Position numbers and translations under genes: made by a program. This document shows, piece by piece, positions 9,296-19,096 of a stretch of 64,000 nucleotides of DNA. The notes under the pieces were generated by a model. That model was given only the letters and a program-made list of their open reading frames with translations. It did not search any database and had not been told where the DNA came from. Position 1 is the first letter of the stretch; each line of letters starts with the position of its first letter. Source of the stretch: Gimesia sp. (lineage in GTDB: Bacteria; Planctomycetota; Planctomycetia; Planctomycetales; Planctomycetaceae); NCBI RefSeq assembly GCF_040219335.1, contig NZ_JAVJSQ010000006.1, forward strand, positions 248,001-312,000, in the 5' to 3' direction.

Positions 9296-10774
9296 TCAGC
9301 CGGCGAAAATTCGTACAAAAATGGCAATCGAGATCAGCATTCCCACACTGATACCAATCAGCCAGAGCTGATGTTGTTTATTCCAGTAAACGATGGGAGT
9401 AGGTCGCGCCAGACTGGCTCCCGCCAGGTTCAGATAAGCCGCAGAGACTCCTACAATCATGTAGGTAGGAACCACGTAACAGCGGGAGAGTGACATCATC
9501 CCGCCACACCAGGCTGCCAGGATCGCACAGGCGTAAGGCAGGTAACGTTCCAGTTCCCGGTTCCGCATAATTGGTTTTCCCCGGGAAGCATTCTGAAAAC
9601 GCACCAGACGATACAGACCCAGAGCAGCAAAAAAGAAACAGCCGATGAACAGGGTACCGCCAAACAACCCCAGTTCCGTAAACGCGTGGACGTATGAATT
9701 ATGAGCCGCGAGCCCCGCCATGTCAGAGTATTCACCCTGGCCAATTCCGAAAAACAGATTCGCAGACTTCAGGGCAGAGATCCCCTCGCGCCAGAGCAGA
9801 ATTCGGTCGTGTCCGGTACCGGAGTTCAAGTCAATATTGCCCTGTCGCCCTGCGAGCACTGTCAGACCGGCAACACCCACGACTGCGCAGACAATCGCGG
9901 CTTTCTTACCATATTTCGGTAATACGAAGACCATGCCTGCGATGCCCAGAGTCAACAGGCCGCCGCGTGAGCGGGTATCCAGCAGACCGATCATCAGGAT
10001 GATCATGCTCACGATCCACAGGAACCGAAACGAGCTCTTGACCGGATCGTTGAAAAAGTAGAGGCACAGCATACCGGTGGCGACAATCAGTACGGACAGG
10101 TCGTTGGGATCCTGGAAGATCCCGGTACCCCGCATCCGGAAGACGCGAATGACTTCACCCGCATCTGAGACGCCGTCACGGTCGCTGACGTGTTTGATGA
10201 ATTCAAAGTCGATGATCCCGGCATAGTCAATCACACAGAGCAGAATCATCGCCGATGACGAGATCGCCACCGTTTTCAGCAGTCCCTTCAGACGCTTGGG
10301 AGAATCGATAATGGAGATGAGTAGAATGTAATAAATCAGTGTTTTCAGGAATGCGACTGTCGATGTCCGTACCCCGTAGAGGTACATATGCGATAAATGT
10401 GACATCGCCACAGCGACCAGCACCCCAATCACGCACAGCGTTATCGGCTGACGTTTCAGGTTCGGAAACTGCACCACACGCTTGATCTGATCCAGTGACA
10501 GAAAGAAGGATGACAGGATCAGCACTTCATAGATCGGCAGTCCCTTCAAAGCCGGAACCAGCTCCGCGGGTCTCAAAAACAGATTGATGTTGACCAGCAG
10601 GAACAGGATGTAAGCATTGTGGGGAGCCGAATTTCCCCCGATGATCGATTGAGGCAGGGGGCGGCGGCGTGGAGCAGCCGCGTTTTGAGCGCGCATGCTC
10701 TGCGTATCGGGCATTCTCGTACTGGGAGCGGCCCGCTCGGCAGGAGGACTGGATGAATTTCCTTGGTTAATCAT
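9296..10774 (-). CDS. O-antigen ligase/polymerase-like membrane protein (Wzy/WaaL family)
   Basis: About 492 residues (523 if the GTG at 10867 is used). A polar, proline/arginine-rich N-terminal ~60 residues precedes about 11-12 membrane segments. A large periplasmic loop between helices contains RDGVSDAGEVIRVFRMRG and FQDPNDLSVLI, and the later TRSRGGLLTLGI and GQGEYSDMAGLAAHNSYVHA stretches match the O-antigen ligase (PF04932) pattern in which an Arg and a His-Asn-x-Tyr segment are conserved. Function: polymerisation of repeat units or ligation to a carrier. It is the most upstream gene of the minus-strand polysaccharide operon, so the operon promoter should lie in 10.78-11.1 kb. Neither start has a clear ribosome-binding site. 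Confidence 0.8.
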   Translation of the reverse strand: MINQGNSSSPPAERAAPSTRMPDTQSMRAQNAAAPRRRPLPQSIIGGNSAPHNAYILFLLVNINLFLRPAELVPALKGLPIYEVLILSSFFLSLDQIKRVVQFPNLKRQPITLCVIGVLVAVAMSHLSHMYLYGVRTSTVAFLKTLIYYILLISIIDSPKRLKGLLKTVAISSSAMILLCVIDYAGIIDFEFIKHVSDRDGVSDAGEVIRVFRMRGTGIFQDPNDLSVLIVATGMLCLYFFNDPVKSSFRFLWIVSMIILMIGLLDTRSRGGLLTLGIAGMVFVLPKYGKKAAIVCAVVGVAGLTVLAGRQGNIDLNSGTGHDRILLWREGISALKSANLFFGIGQGEYSDMAGLAAHNSYVHAFTELGLFGGTLFIGCFFFAALGLYRLVRFQNASRGKPIMRNRELERYLPYACAILAAWCGGMMSLSRCYVVPTYMIVGVSAAYLNLAGASLARPTPIVYWNKQHQLWLIGISVGMLISIAIFVRIFAG

Positions 10775-11022
10775 CGAACTCGATTCAGTTGGAAATCCGC
10801 GTTTCCGTATATCCGGAACGGTACAGAGTTTCAGGCTCTTCAATCCGGATATTTTGACATTGCGCACTTACTGAAAAGATAGATCAGGAACCGGCTGCAT
10901 GTGGCGAGAATTCAACGTTTCCCTCGCTTTCCGGGCTGTAATAATTGCTACAACCGTCAAGGGCTGAGAAAGTTCGTGGTGAGATGAATCGGGGTCACTG
11001 CAAAAGCAGCACGTTTGATCAA

Positions 11023-11051
11023 TTGAATCATTTCGTGCTTCCCGTTATCTT
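11023..11051 (+). promoter_or_regulatory. Candidate sigma-70-type promoter for the ABC-F gene
   Basis: TTGAAT (11023-11028) and TATCTT (11046-11051) are separated by exactly 17 bases, a housekeeping-like arrangement, about 60 nt before the ATG at 11112. The leader ends in an A-run and a GGTAGAG stretch just before the start. The rest of the ~250-bp divergent intergenic region shows no other feature I can support. Planctomycete promoters are poorly defined, so this is a pattern match only. Confidence 0.3.
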
Positions 11052-11111
11052 CTCTGTCCTCGTGTATACGTTTTACTAATAATCCCTCTAAAAAAACGAC
11101 CTGGTAGAGTA

Positions 11112-12896
<1,785 letters not shown>

Positions 12897-12947
12897 GCAC
12901 TGTCTGGACCAGCCCGGGTTAAAGCGATATTTGCAGCGTTACTCAGC

Positions 12948-14942
12948 TCAATACTCTTTGACCCGGATGTTTTTATACTCCACATGACTGCCATGGCCCA
13001 ACAGGCCGATATGACCACGCGCGCGTTGGAGACCGGGGTGTTTTTCGAGCACCTTGGGGTCTTTGATGTCCGCCAGGTCGGTCTGCAGAACAGGCATGTC
13101 ATTAACAATCACGGTGATTTTCGAACCGCGGCAGATGATTTCCTCGTGGTTCCATTCTCCGGCCGGTTTCAATGCACCTTTCTTCGCCGGGATGACGTCA
13201 TACACTGAGCCATGATATTGGGTCGGCTTCAGCTTCTTCGGGTAGCCTTTGTTATCCAGTACCTGGATTTCGATCCCTTCGTAAGCGGGCCTTTGATCGA
13301 CGAGGGGACAGCGGATGGCAATCCCGTTGTTGGCTCCCTCGGTGAGTTTGAAATCGAATTTCAGACTGAAGTCGCCAAATTCTTTCTCGGTAAACAGGAA
13401 GCCCCCTCCATCAGACGGACAAATCAGCTTGCCATCAGCAACATGATACCCTTTGCGGTTGGCCCGCTTTAACGTCCAGCCGGTCAGATCCTTGCCGTTG
13501 AACAGAGGCTTGTATTCAGCCGCCTGTTCCTCTGCAGGAGATTCACACGAGATCGGCAGTGTATACTGTTTGAGCCACAAATCATCGGACTCTTGCAGAT
13601 AGTTCAGCAGCTTATCCGAGAGCGCTCTGCGGACATCCTGGTATTCGGGCTGACAGGCCACGTTGATGACCTCGTCTGGATCCTGTTTCAGATCGTACAG
13701 CTCGACTTCGTCACGGAACAGGAATTTGTGCACGGTCCGCTGCCCGAGTGTCGGTTCCTGCAAACGCAGTGTTTCATTCCAGGTGGCCCGCGAAAGGGTA
13801 TCTATCGGCAGGGGGTACTTCGATCGCCATTCCAGGTTCCAGATCAGTTTATAGTCGCGGGTCCGAATCGTCCGCATCGGATAATACATGGTCACTTCAT
13901 GAAAGTTGTGCGCTAGAATGGCATCGTCCCAACCGGGAGTGTGCTGCTGACCGACCGTCGGCAGCATGCTCCGCCCCTGCAACTTGTAGCGAGGCCCTTT
14001 GGTCTGGGTCCAGTCCAGCACCGTCGGAGTGACATCGAGCAGCGAGACCATCGCGTCTGAAACGACTCCCTGTTTCTCGGCCGGCAGTCCCGGTTCGCGG
14101 ATAATCATCGGCACATGCACTCCCGGATCGTAATGGTTGGCCATCGCTCCGGGTTCAGAGGAACCGTGATCGCTGGTGAAAATGACCAGCGTATCGTCGG
14201 CGTGTCCCGCTCCTTCCAGTGCCTTGAGTATACGACCAATGCCGGCGTCCATATAGCTGATCTGCTGGTAATAGCCGGCCAGTCCTTCGCGTACTTCAGG
14301 TCGATCGGGCAGATAACGGGGCACCTGGATCTGGGCAGGATCGTATTCCTCTACAGGCATTCCGGGTTCGGGAGCTCTCACACCCCATTCCGGTTGTGTG
14401 CGGGAGGTCGGATGCGGATCGTGAAAACCCAGTACCAGGAAGAACGGTTCATCACTTTCCTGCTGGATAAACTCGGTAGCCAGGTCGGACATCGCCTTGA
14501 CCGCGTAACTGCCAACTTTAGGTTGAAAATCGATTGTGGTGTCTTCCGGCCAGAGATGGTATTTGCCGATCATCCCCGTCCGATACTTGTTTTTATCAAG
14601 CAGCGCGAAAACGGTCTCAACATGAGGTCTCAGTCGAAAATTATGCGCACCGTGCGGATGTCCGTACTGCCCGTTCGCATAAGTCTGTAACCCGGTATAA
14701 AACACACCGCGACAGGGACCGCAGGAAGCAGTGGTCGCGAATGCATACTGGTAGCGCGTCCCTTCCCGGGCCAGTTGATCGATATGCGGTGTCTTGATTA
14801 CCTTGTTGCCGTAGCAGCCACAGTCTTCCTGGTTCTGATTGTCAGAAAACAGAATCAGTACATTTTGCCGCGCTTTCGCAAAAGACTCCGCGGGCACGAA
14901 CAACAGACCGGATAATACGACCAGATAAAACAGACACCTCAT
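12948..14942 (-). CDS. Secreted sulfatase fused to a DUF1080 (3-keto-disaccharide hydrolase) domain
   Basis: A 664-residue exported protein. Residues 1-22 are a signal peptide. The N-terminal two-thirds is a type I sulfatase: LILFSDNQNQ metal strand, the CGPCR sulfatase signature with C74 expected to be oxidised to formylglycine, and VIFTSDHGSSEPG as the later metal loop. The C-terminal ~180 residues (from FNGKDLTGWTLKRANRKG) are a DUF1080 domain, a lectin-like/glycosidase fold abundant in planctomycetes. The fusion suggests desulfation and processing of a sulfated glycan in the periplasm or outside. At the first metal site the usual Asp-Asp is Asp-Asn (34-35). A GAGG ribosome-binding site precedes the ATG. 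It lies 52 nt downstream of the sialidase-like gene, probably the same transcript. A formylglycine-generating enzyme is not in the window. Confidence 0.9.
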   Translation of the reverse strand: MRCLFYLVVLSGLLFVPAESFAKARQNVLILFSDNQNQEDCGCYGNKVIKTPHIDQLAREGTRYQYAFATTASCGPCRGVFYTGLQTYANGQYGHPHGAHNFRLRPHVETVFALLDKNKYRTGMIGKYHLWPEDTTIDFQPKVGSYAVKAMSDLATEFIQQESDEPFFLVLGFHDPHPTSRTQPEWGVRAPEPGMPVEEYDPAQIQVPRYLPDRPEVREGLAGYYQQISYMDAGIGRILKALEGAGHADDTLVIFTSDHGSSEPGAMANHYDPGVHVPMIIREPGLPAEKQGVVSDAMVSLLDVTPTVLDWTQTKGPRYKLQGRSMLPTVGQQHTPGWDDAILAHNFHEVTMYYPMRTIRTRDYKLIWNLEWRSKYPLPIDTLSRATWNETLRLQEPTLGQRTVHKFLFRDEVELYDLKQDPDEVINVACQPEYQDVRRALSDKLLNYLQESDDLWLKQYTLPISCESPAEEQAAEYKPLFNGKDLTGWTLKRANRKGYHVADGKLICPSDGGGFLFTEKEFGDFSLKFDFKLTEGANNGIAIRCPLVDQRPAYEGIEIQVLDNKGYPKKLKPTQYHGSVYDVIPAKKGALKPAGEWNHEEIICRGSKITVIVNDMPVLQTDLADIKDPKVLEKHPGLQRARGHIGLLGHGSHVEYKNIRVKEY

Positions 14943-14994
14943 ATGAAAACCTCATGTTGGCGAGTCGTTGACTGAATTAAAGAGCGTTGAAAAC

Positions 14995-16191
14995 TTATTT
15001 CTTCTTGGGGATTTCGCCCGTTGCCTGATTGATCAGCACCCGTTGACGGACTTTGCCGGAAACCGGTTTGCCAGCCAGAACGTCCTCCTCGGTAAAGGTC
15101 GTCATCAGAATATTCTTGTCGCCGGTTCGGGAGTAATCGTAGATGATGTAGATCGTACCATCTTTGCTCTGCACACCGTCTGGATAGGAGACTCCCGGCC
15201 GTTCATCCAGCAGCAGGCCTCCCTCCCAGGTCTTGCCATCATCCTTTGAGATGTAAGCTGTCAGATCACGTCGCGTCTTGCGGTCGGCAGGGTTGTGTCG
15301 TACCAGCAACAGATTGCCGGAATTCAGCCGGCGAATAAAGAAGCGGGCGTTGATATGCGGAATGGTCGACGCTTTCCCGGCAGACCAGGTCTTACCTCCG
15401 TCCGTGGAAATTGATTCGCCAATACCGTAACGCGTACGCACCAGAGTCCACAGGCTGCCATCTTTGCGTTCGACAATCATATGTTCGTCGAAAGTACGCT
15501 CGGGAACATCGGTCTGTCCCAGCAGTTCAAACGTTTTGCCCTGATCCCGTGAGATAATAATGTTACCGCCCCGTTCCTCAGGTAAATCGAAACGGTACTC
15601 AATCGCCTCTTTAGCCGGTTGTTTCCAGACGGCCACAGGCAGCAGCCAGTCGCCGTTCGACAGGACCGTGGGCTTATTCATCATGATCCCGTTGCAGATG
15701 CGACGTGGTTTACTCCAGGTCGGATTCTCCTTGTCGGCTTCATCGGTCGTAATTGCCCAGACACCACTGCGTCCGTCCCACCAGCGGTAAGACTGTGCCC
15801 AGAACAGCCACAGCTTTCCCGAGGGATCCCGCCATAACGCGGGATCGTAAGCACGCACGGGGCCAGGCGGATCGATGACCAGTTTAGGACCCGACCAGGT
15901 TTTGCCATCATCACCACTGGTTACCAGAATGACGTAGTTCAGTTCCCCTTCCGTCGTACCACCGGAATACCAGAGGGCCCACAGACGACCATCTTTGGAG
16001 CGTTCCAGTCCCGGGATTCCCTGGAACATCCGCGTGTCATCCGCGTATTCCGGACCGGGATTCGTATTGATTGGCGGAGCAACCAGGGCGGGATCAGATT
16101 GATCATCCGGTTCGGCACTGATGCCTTTGATTGGAGTCAGTACAGAGCAGGTGATCAGAAAAGCGAAGCAGGCGGTAAACAGAGAGCGCAA
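14995..16191 (-). CDS. Secreted sialidase-like (BNR-repeat) six-bladed propeller protein
   Basis: A 398-residue protein with a signal peptide (1-26, ending in GISA) and several Asp-box repeats of the S-x-D-x-G-x-T-W type: TSGDDGKTWSGPK, SRDQGKTFELLG, STDGGKTWSAGK and SKDDGKTWEGGL. These define the sialidase/neuraminidase-like exo-alpha-sialidase superfamily. Arg residues near R-S-K-D-G (N-terminal blade) and in LVRHNPADRK could belong to the active site, but substrate assignment is unsafe since planctomycetes carry many BNR proteins not acting on sialic acid. The start is a TTG at 16191; no in-frame ATG exists nearby and a GAGG lies 7 nt upstream of it. It is first of a two-gene set with the sulfatase, pointing to glycan degradation. 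Confidence 0.85.
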   Translation of the reverse strand: MRSLFTACFAFLITCSVLTPIKGISAEPDDQSDPALVAPPINTNPGPEYADDTRMFQGIPGLERSKDGRLWALWYSGGTTEGELNYVILVTSGDDGKTWSGPKLVIDPPGPVRAYDPALWRDPSGKLWLFWAQSYRWWDGRSGVWAITTDEADKENPTWSKPRRICNGIMMNKPTVLSNGDWLLPVAVWKQPAKEAIEYRFDLPEERGGNIIISRDQGKTFELLGQTDVPERTFDEHMIVERKDGSLWTLVRTRYGIGESISTDGGKTWSAGKASTIPHINARFFIRRLNSGNLLLVRHNPADRKTRRDLTAYISKDDGKTWEGGLLLDERPGVSYPDGVQSKDGTIYIIYDYSRTGDKNILMTTFTEEDVLAGKPVSGKVRQRVLINQATGEIPKKK

Positions 16192-16376
16192 AATGAGACC
16201 TCATTAGCTGGTAGAACGTCATGTCGGATCAATGGTTTTAAGGCAAACCGAGACTGAAGCCATGCTAGCAGATCAACGCACCCGTGGCGAGTATTCAGAT
16301 CAACAAACGGCGATGTGAATCCGGTTTTCGGGTACGCGTGAAAAGTGTTCTGCAACCTTAGATCTGGAACCGGAAC

Positions 16377-16391
16377 TGGACAGACTGTCCA
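16377..16391. promoter_or_regulatory. Perfect 7-bp dyad TGGACAG-A-CTGTCCA
   Basis: A 15-base palindrome with 7-bp arms and a single central base lies in the 287-bp divergent intergenic region between the sialidase-like gene (minus) and the small membrane protein gene (plus). Its size suits a dimeric regulator's operator, but no regulator in the window is linked to it. I see no other feature in 16192-16478. Confidence 0.3.
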
Positions 16392-16478
16392 ACCTGACCT
16401 AGAGTATGGTTGCAGAGTCTGTGCTTCCGACAGACTGCCCCCCATTCATCTTGCTTCATTAGACGCTTAAGGGATTCC

Positions 16479-16757
16479 ATGGATTTAACGGAACTGATCA
16501 TCCTGCTGGTAGTTTCAGGACTGTGTGGCAGTATCGCCCGGGCACTGGCCGGCTCGACGCGCGGGGGCTGCCTGGTGTCGATTGCGCTGGGATTTATCGG
16601 CGCTCTGATCGGCAGCAAACTCGCCATGGCTCTCGAACTGCCCGAAATTCTCTCGATTCCGCTGGGTGGGCGAAACTATCCGGTGGTCTGGTCCATTATC
16701 GGGGCGTCCCTGTTTGTTGCCGTCCTCAGCCTGCTCTCCGGTCGCAAACGTCTTTAA
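16479..16757 (+). CDS. GlsB/YeaQ/YmgE-family small membrane protein
   Basis: A 92-residue protein with three hydrophobic segments separated by short glycine-rich loops: MDLTELIILLVVSGLCGSIA, then GGCLVSIALGFIGALIGSKL, then VWSIIGASLFVAVLSLLSG. This is the length and layout of the transglycosylase-associated/GlsB/YeaQ/YmgE family, whose members are general-stress membrane proteins of unknown biochemical role. The ATG at 16479 follows an AAGGGA ribosome-binding site 6 nt upstream; longer in-frame starts are not supported. It is followed by a hairpin terminator at 16866-16891 and is likely a single-gene unit. Confidence 0.75.
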   Translation: MDLTELIILLVVSGLCGSIARALAGSTRGGCLVSIALGFIGALIGSKLAMALELPEILSIPLGGRNYPVVWSIIGASLFVAVLSLLSGRKRL

Positions 16758-16845
16758 ACTTCCGAAACCGGCAGGTCGTTTATCCCCCGGTTCTCATCAA
16801 TCCCGCTCCGCGCCGGCATTGCAGATTCCGGAAGCTGAACTTAAC

Positions 16846-16920
16846 ATGTCCGTGTGCAAGCGATTCCCGACCATGCGAGTCGGGTTTTTTTATATCCATG
16901 TGAGCGGAAGTGCTGAGTAA
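16846..16920 (+). other. Short upstream frame overlapping the uup start (candidate leader peptide)
   Basis: A 24-codon frame begins with ATG at 16846 and its TAA (16918-16920) overlaps the uup ATG as TAATG. The terminator-like hairpin 16866-16891 lies inside it. Translation of the leader across the hairpin could therefore affect read-through into uup. The same frame is open further upstream, so the openness by itself is not evidence of coding, and no clear ribosome-binding site precedes 16846. Reported as a possibility only. Confidence 0.2.
16866..16891 (+). terminator. Rho-independent terminator (or attenuator) before uup
   Basis: CCCGAC (16866-16871) pairs with GTCGGG (16879-16884) across a 7-base loop and is followed directly by seven T residues (16885-16891). 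It lies 108 nt after the stop of the small membrane protein gene, which it would terminate, but only 28 nt before the uup ATG, so a uup transcript starting upstream would have to pass it. Confidence 0.6.
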
Positions 16921-18713
16921 TGTCACTGTTGAGCTTGAGTGAAGTCTCCTTTACCTGGAGTGGTCCGCCACTGCTGGATGGCATCAGTCTCGAAATCAAT
17001 GCGGGAGAACGCATCGGGCTGCTGGGACGAAACGGGGCCGGTAAATCCACGCTGATGAAAATCATCGCAGGCGAACTGGATGCGGACCACGGGGACATCA
17101 AACGCGATAAAGACCTCCGCGTGGCACGACTCGTTCAGGAAGTCCCCGCAGGAGGCGCACACCAGATCCATGAATTCGTCGCGGAAGCGGCGGCCCCCTT
17201 CTACGAGCATGACTGGGAAGTCGATCATGCTGTCGATCAGATCCTCGCTCGCATGGGGCTGGTCGGCGATGAAATCTTCGAATCCCTCTCCTCGGGTATG
17301 AAACGCCGGGTATTACTGGCGCGGGCAATTGTGCAGGCGCCGGACATCCTGCTACTCGACGAACCGACCAACCATCTGGATATTCCCGCAATCAAATGGC
17401 TGGAACAGTTCCTGCAATCCTATGAGGGAACACTCCTGTTCGTCACTCATGACCGGGTCTTCCTGCAGGCTCTGGCAACGCGGATCATCGAAATCGACCG
17501 CGGTCACATGTACGACTGGACCTGCGACTACGATACCTTCCTCAAACGCAAAGAAGCGTTTCTCGAAGCGGAAGAAAAACAGAACGCATTATTCGATAAG
17601 AAGCTCGCAGAAGAAGAGGTCTGGATCCGACAGGGTATCAAGGCCCGTCGTACCCGCAACGAAGGACGCGTCCGAGCCTTGAAGAAAATGCGGGAAGAAC
17701 GCAAACAACGCCGCACCCAGGTGGGGAACGTCAATCTGCAGGTTGCCAGTGCCGACCGCTCGGGGCAAATGGTGATCGAAGCCAAAGATGTCTCGTTCTC
17801 GTATGGTGACGAACCGGTCATTCGCAACTTTACGACACTCATCTCTCGGGGAGACAAAATCGGAATCATCGGCCGCAATGGTGCCGGCAAGACCACGCTG
17901 TTGAAATTGATGCTGGGAGACTTACAGCCGGACAGTGGCACGATTCGTGTCGGAACCAATCTGGAAGTCCTGTACTTCGACCAGCTCCGCGAGCAGATCG
18001 AAGAAGAGAAAACGGTGATCGAAAACGTTGGTGAAGGTCAGGAGACGCTCACCATCGATGGCAAACCCCGCAACATTTACGGTTACCTGCAGGATTTTCT
18101 CTTCACGCCGGAACGGGCCCGCCGACCGGCCCGCTTCCTCTCCGGGGGGGAGCGCAACCGGTTATTACTCGCCAAGCTCTTCAAACGCCCGGCCAACCTG
18201 TTCGTGCTGGACGAACCGACCAACGATCTGGATGCAGAAACCCTGGAACTGCTGGAAGAACTGATCTGTAATCATCCCGCAACGCTGCTGCTTGTCAGCC
18301 ACGACCGGGCCTTTCTGAATAACGTGGTCACCGCCACACTCGTCGTTGATGGAGATGGAACCGTCAAGGAATACGCAGGCGGTTACGATGATTATCTCAG
18401 ACAGTCCGAAAACAGCAAAGCCGTCGAAGAGAAGAAGCCAGAGTCAAAAAACCAACCAGTAGCCAGCCCGGAAAAAACCAAGCCGAAGGCCAAGCTGACT
18501 TATAAAGAAGAACGGGAACTGGAACAGATTCCTCAACAGATCGAAGCACTGGAACAGGAACAGACCGAACTGCAGTCGGCGATGTCTGATCCTGACTTTT
18601 TTAAACAGAGCAATGATGTCATTACGGACGCTTCAAATCGTCTGCAAACGATTCAGAGCGAACTGGAACGTCTGCTCGAACGCTGGGAAGAACTGGAATC
18701 GCGCGTTCAATAA
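16920..18713 (+). CDS. uup: ABC-F ATPase Uup
   Basis: A 597-residue ABC-F protein. NBD1: Walker A GRNGAGKST (~39-47), Walker B LLLDEPTNHLD. The linker carries EVWIRQGIKARRTRNEGRV, the diagnostic Uup segment (W-I/V-R-x-G-I-x-A-R-R-T-R-N). NBD2: GRNGAGKTT, LSGGERNRLLL and VLDEPTNDLD. After a Pro/Lys-rich tether the last ~85 residues form the Uup C-terminal coiled coil (LTYKEERELEQIPQQIEAL), which binds DNA in E. coli Uup. Family roles include ribosome-associated functions, branch-migration control and low transposon excision. It is 29 nt upstream of the SUI1-domain gene and likely cotranscribed with it. Confidence 0.92.
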   Translation: MSLLSLSEVSFTWSGPPLLDGISLEINAGERIGLLGRNGAGKSTLMKIIAGELDADHGDIKRDKDLRVARLVQEVPAGGAHQIHEFVAEAAAPFYEHDWEVDHAVDQILARMGLVGDEIFESLSSGMKRRVLLARAIVQAPDILLLDEPTNHLDIPAIKWLEQFLQSYEGTLLFVTHDRVFLQALATRIIEIDRGHMYDWTCDYDTFLKRKEAFLEAEEKQNALFDKKLAEEEVWIRQGIKARRTRNEGRVRALKKMREERKQRRTQVGNVNLQVASADRSGQMVIEAKDVSFSYGDEPVIRNFTTLISRGDKIGIIGRNGAGKTTLLKLMLGDLQPDSGTIRVGTNLEVLYFDQLREQIEEEKTVIENVGEGQETLTIDGKPRNIYGYLQDFLFTPERARRPARFLSGGERNRLLLAKLFKRPANLFVLDEPTNDLDAETLELLEELICNHPATLLLVSHDRAFLNNVVTATLVVDGDGTVKEYAGGYDDYLRQSENSKAVEEKKPESKNQPVASPEKTKPKAKLTYKEERELEQIPQQIEALEQEQTELQSAMSDPDFFKQSNDVITDASNRLQTIQSELERLLERWEELESRVQ

Positions 18714-18742
18714 CCGCGGATTCAAACCACGAAGGAGATACC

Positions 18743-19084
18743 ATGCGCCTGTTTGAAGGAACTCCCTTTGATCGACCTCCCCGCTGTGAAAAATGCGATC
18801 AGCTGGAAGAAGAGTGCATCTGCCCGCCCGAACCACCGTTTCGAATTCCTCCCGAGCAGCAGACCGCGCGGCTGTCGATTGAAAAACGCAAAAAGGGGAA
18901 ACGCGTCACCGTGATCCGAGGTTTACCCGCGGAAGGCAACGATCTCCCTGAACTCTTGAAACAGATCAAAGACCGCTGTGGCGCCGGCGGCGCACTCAAG
19001 GACGAAGATCTGGAAATTCAGGGAGAACAACTGGACCGGGTCCGCGAGACTCTCCAGCAGATGGGCTTCAAGGTTAAAGGTTGA
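18743..19084 (+). CDS. yciH: SUI1/eIF1-like translation factor (YciH family)
   Basis: A 113-residue protein. The N-terminal part has CEKCDQLEEECIC, a Cys cluster that may bind a metal; the C-terminal ~70 residues are the SUI1 fold (KGKRVTVIRGLPAEGNDL, then LKQIKDRCGAGGALKDEDLE and the closing helix ERL-like region with QQMGFKVKG). YciH proteins are bacterial homologues of eIF1 that check start-codon/initiator tRNA fidelity in vitro. An AAGGAGA ribosome-binding site lies 6 nt before the ATG. The gene follows uup by 29 nt; together they look like a small translation-related operon. The convergent M81 gene ends 12 nt downstream. Confidence 0.9.
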   Translation: MRLFEGTPFDRPPRCEKCDQLEEECICPPEPPFRIPPEQQTARLSIEKRKKGKRVTVIRGLPAEGNDLPELLKQIKDRCGAGGALKDEDLEIQGEQLDRVRETLQQMGFKVKG

Positions 19085-19096
19085 ATCTCCCGCTGC

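Noticed and set aside
9262-9327. Longer N-terminus for the flippase starting at 9327
   Set aside because: It would overlap the upstream gene by about 30 nt and add polar residues before the first membrane helix; ATG at 9261 fits better.
10775-10867. GTG start at 10867 for the ligase/polymerase-like gene
   Set aside because: No ribosome-binding site before it; the ATG at 10774 is a simpler choice. Not excluded, only less likely.
12980-13480. Plus-strand frames opposite the DUF1080 part of the sulfatase (12984-13208, 13212-13472)
   Set aside because: Antisense shadows of a well-supported coding region; no independent domain or start signal.
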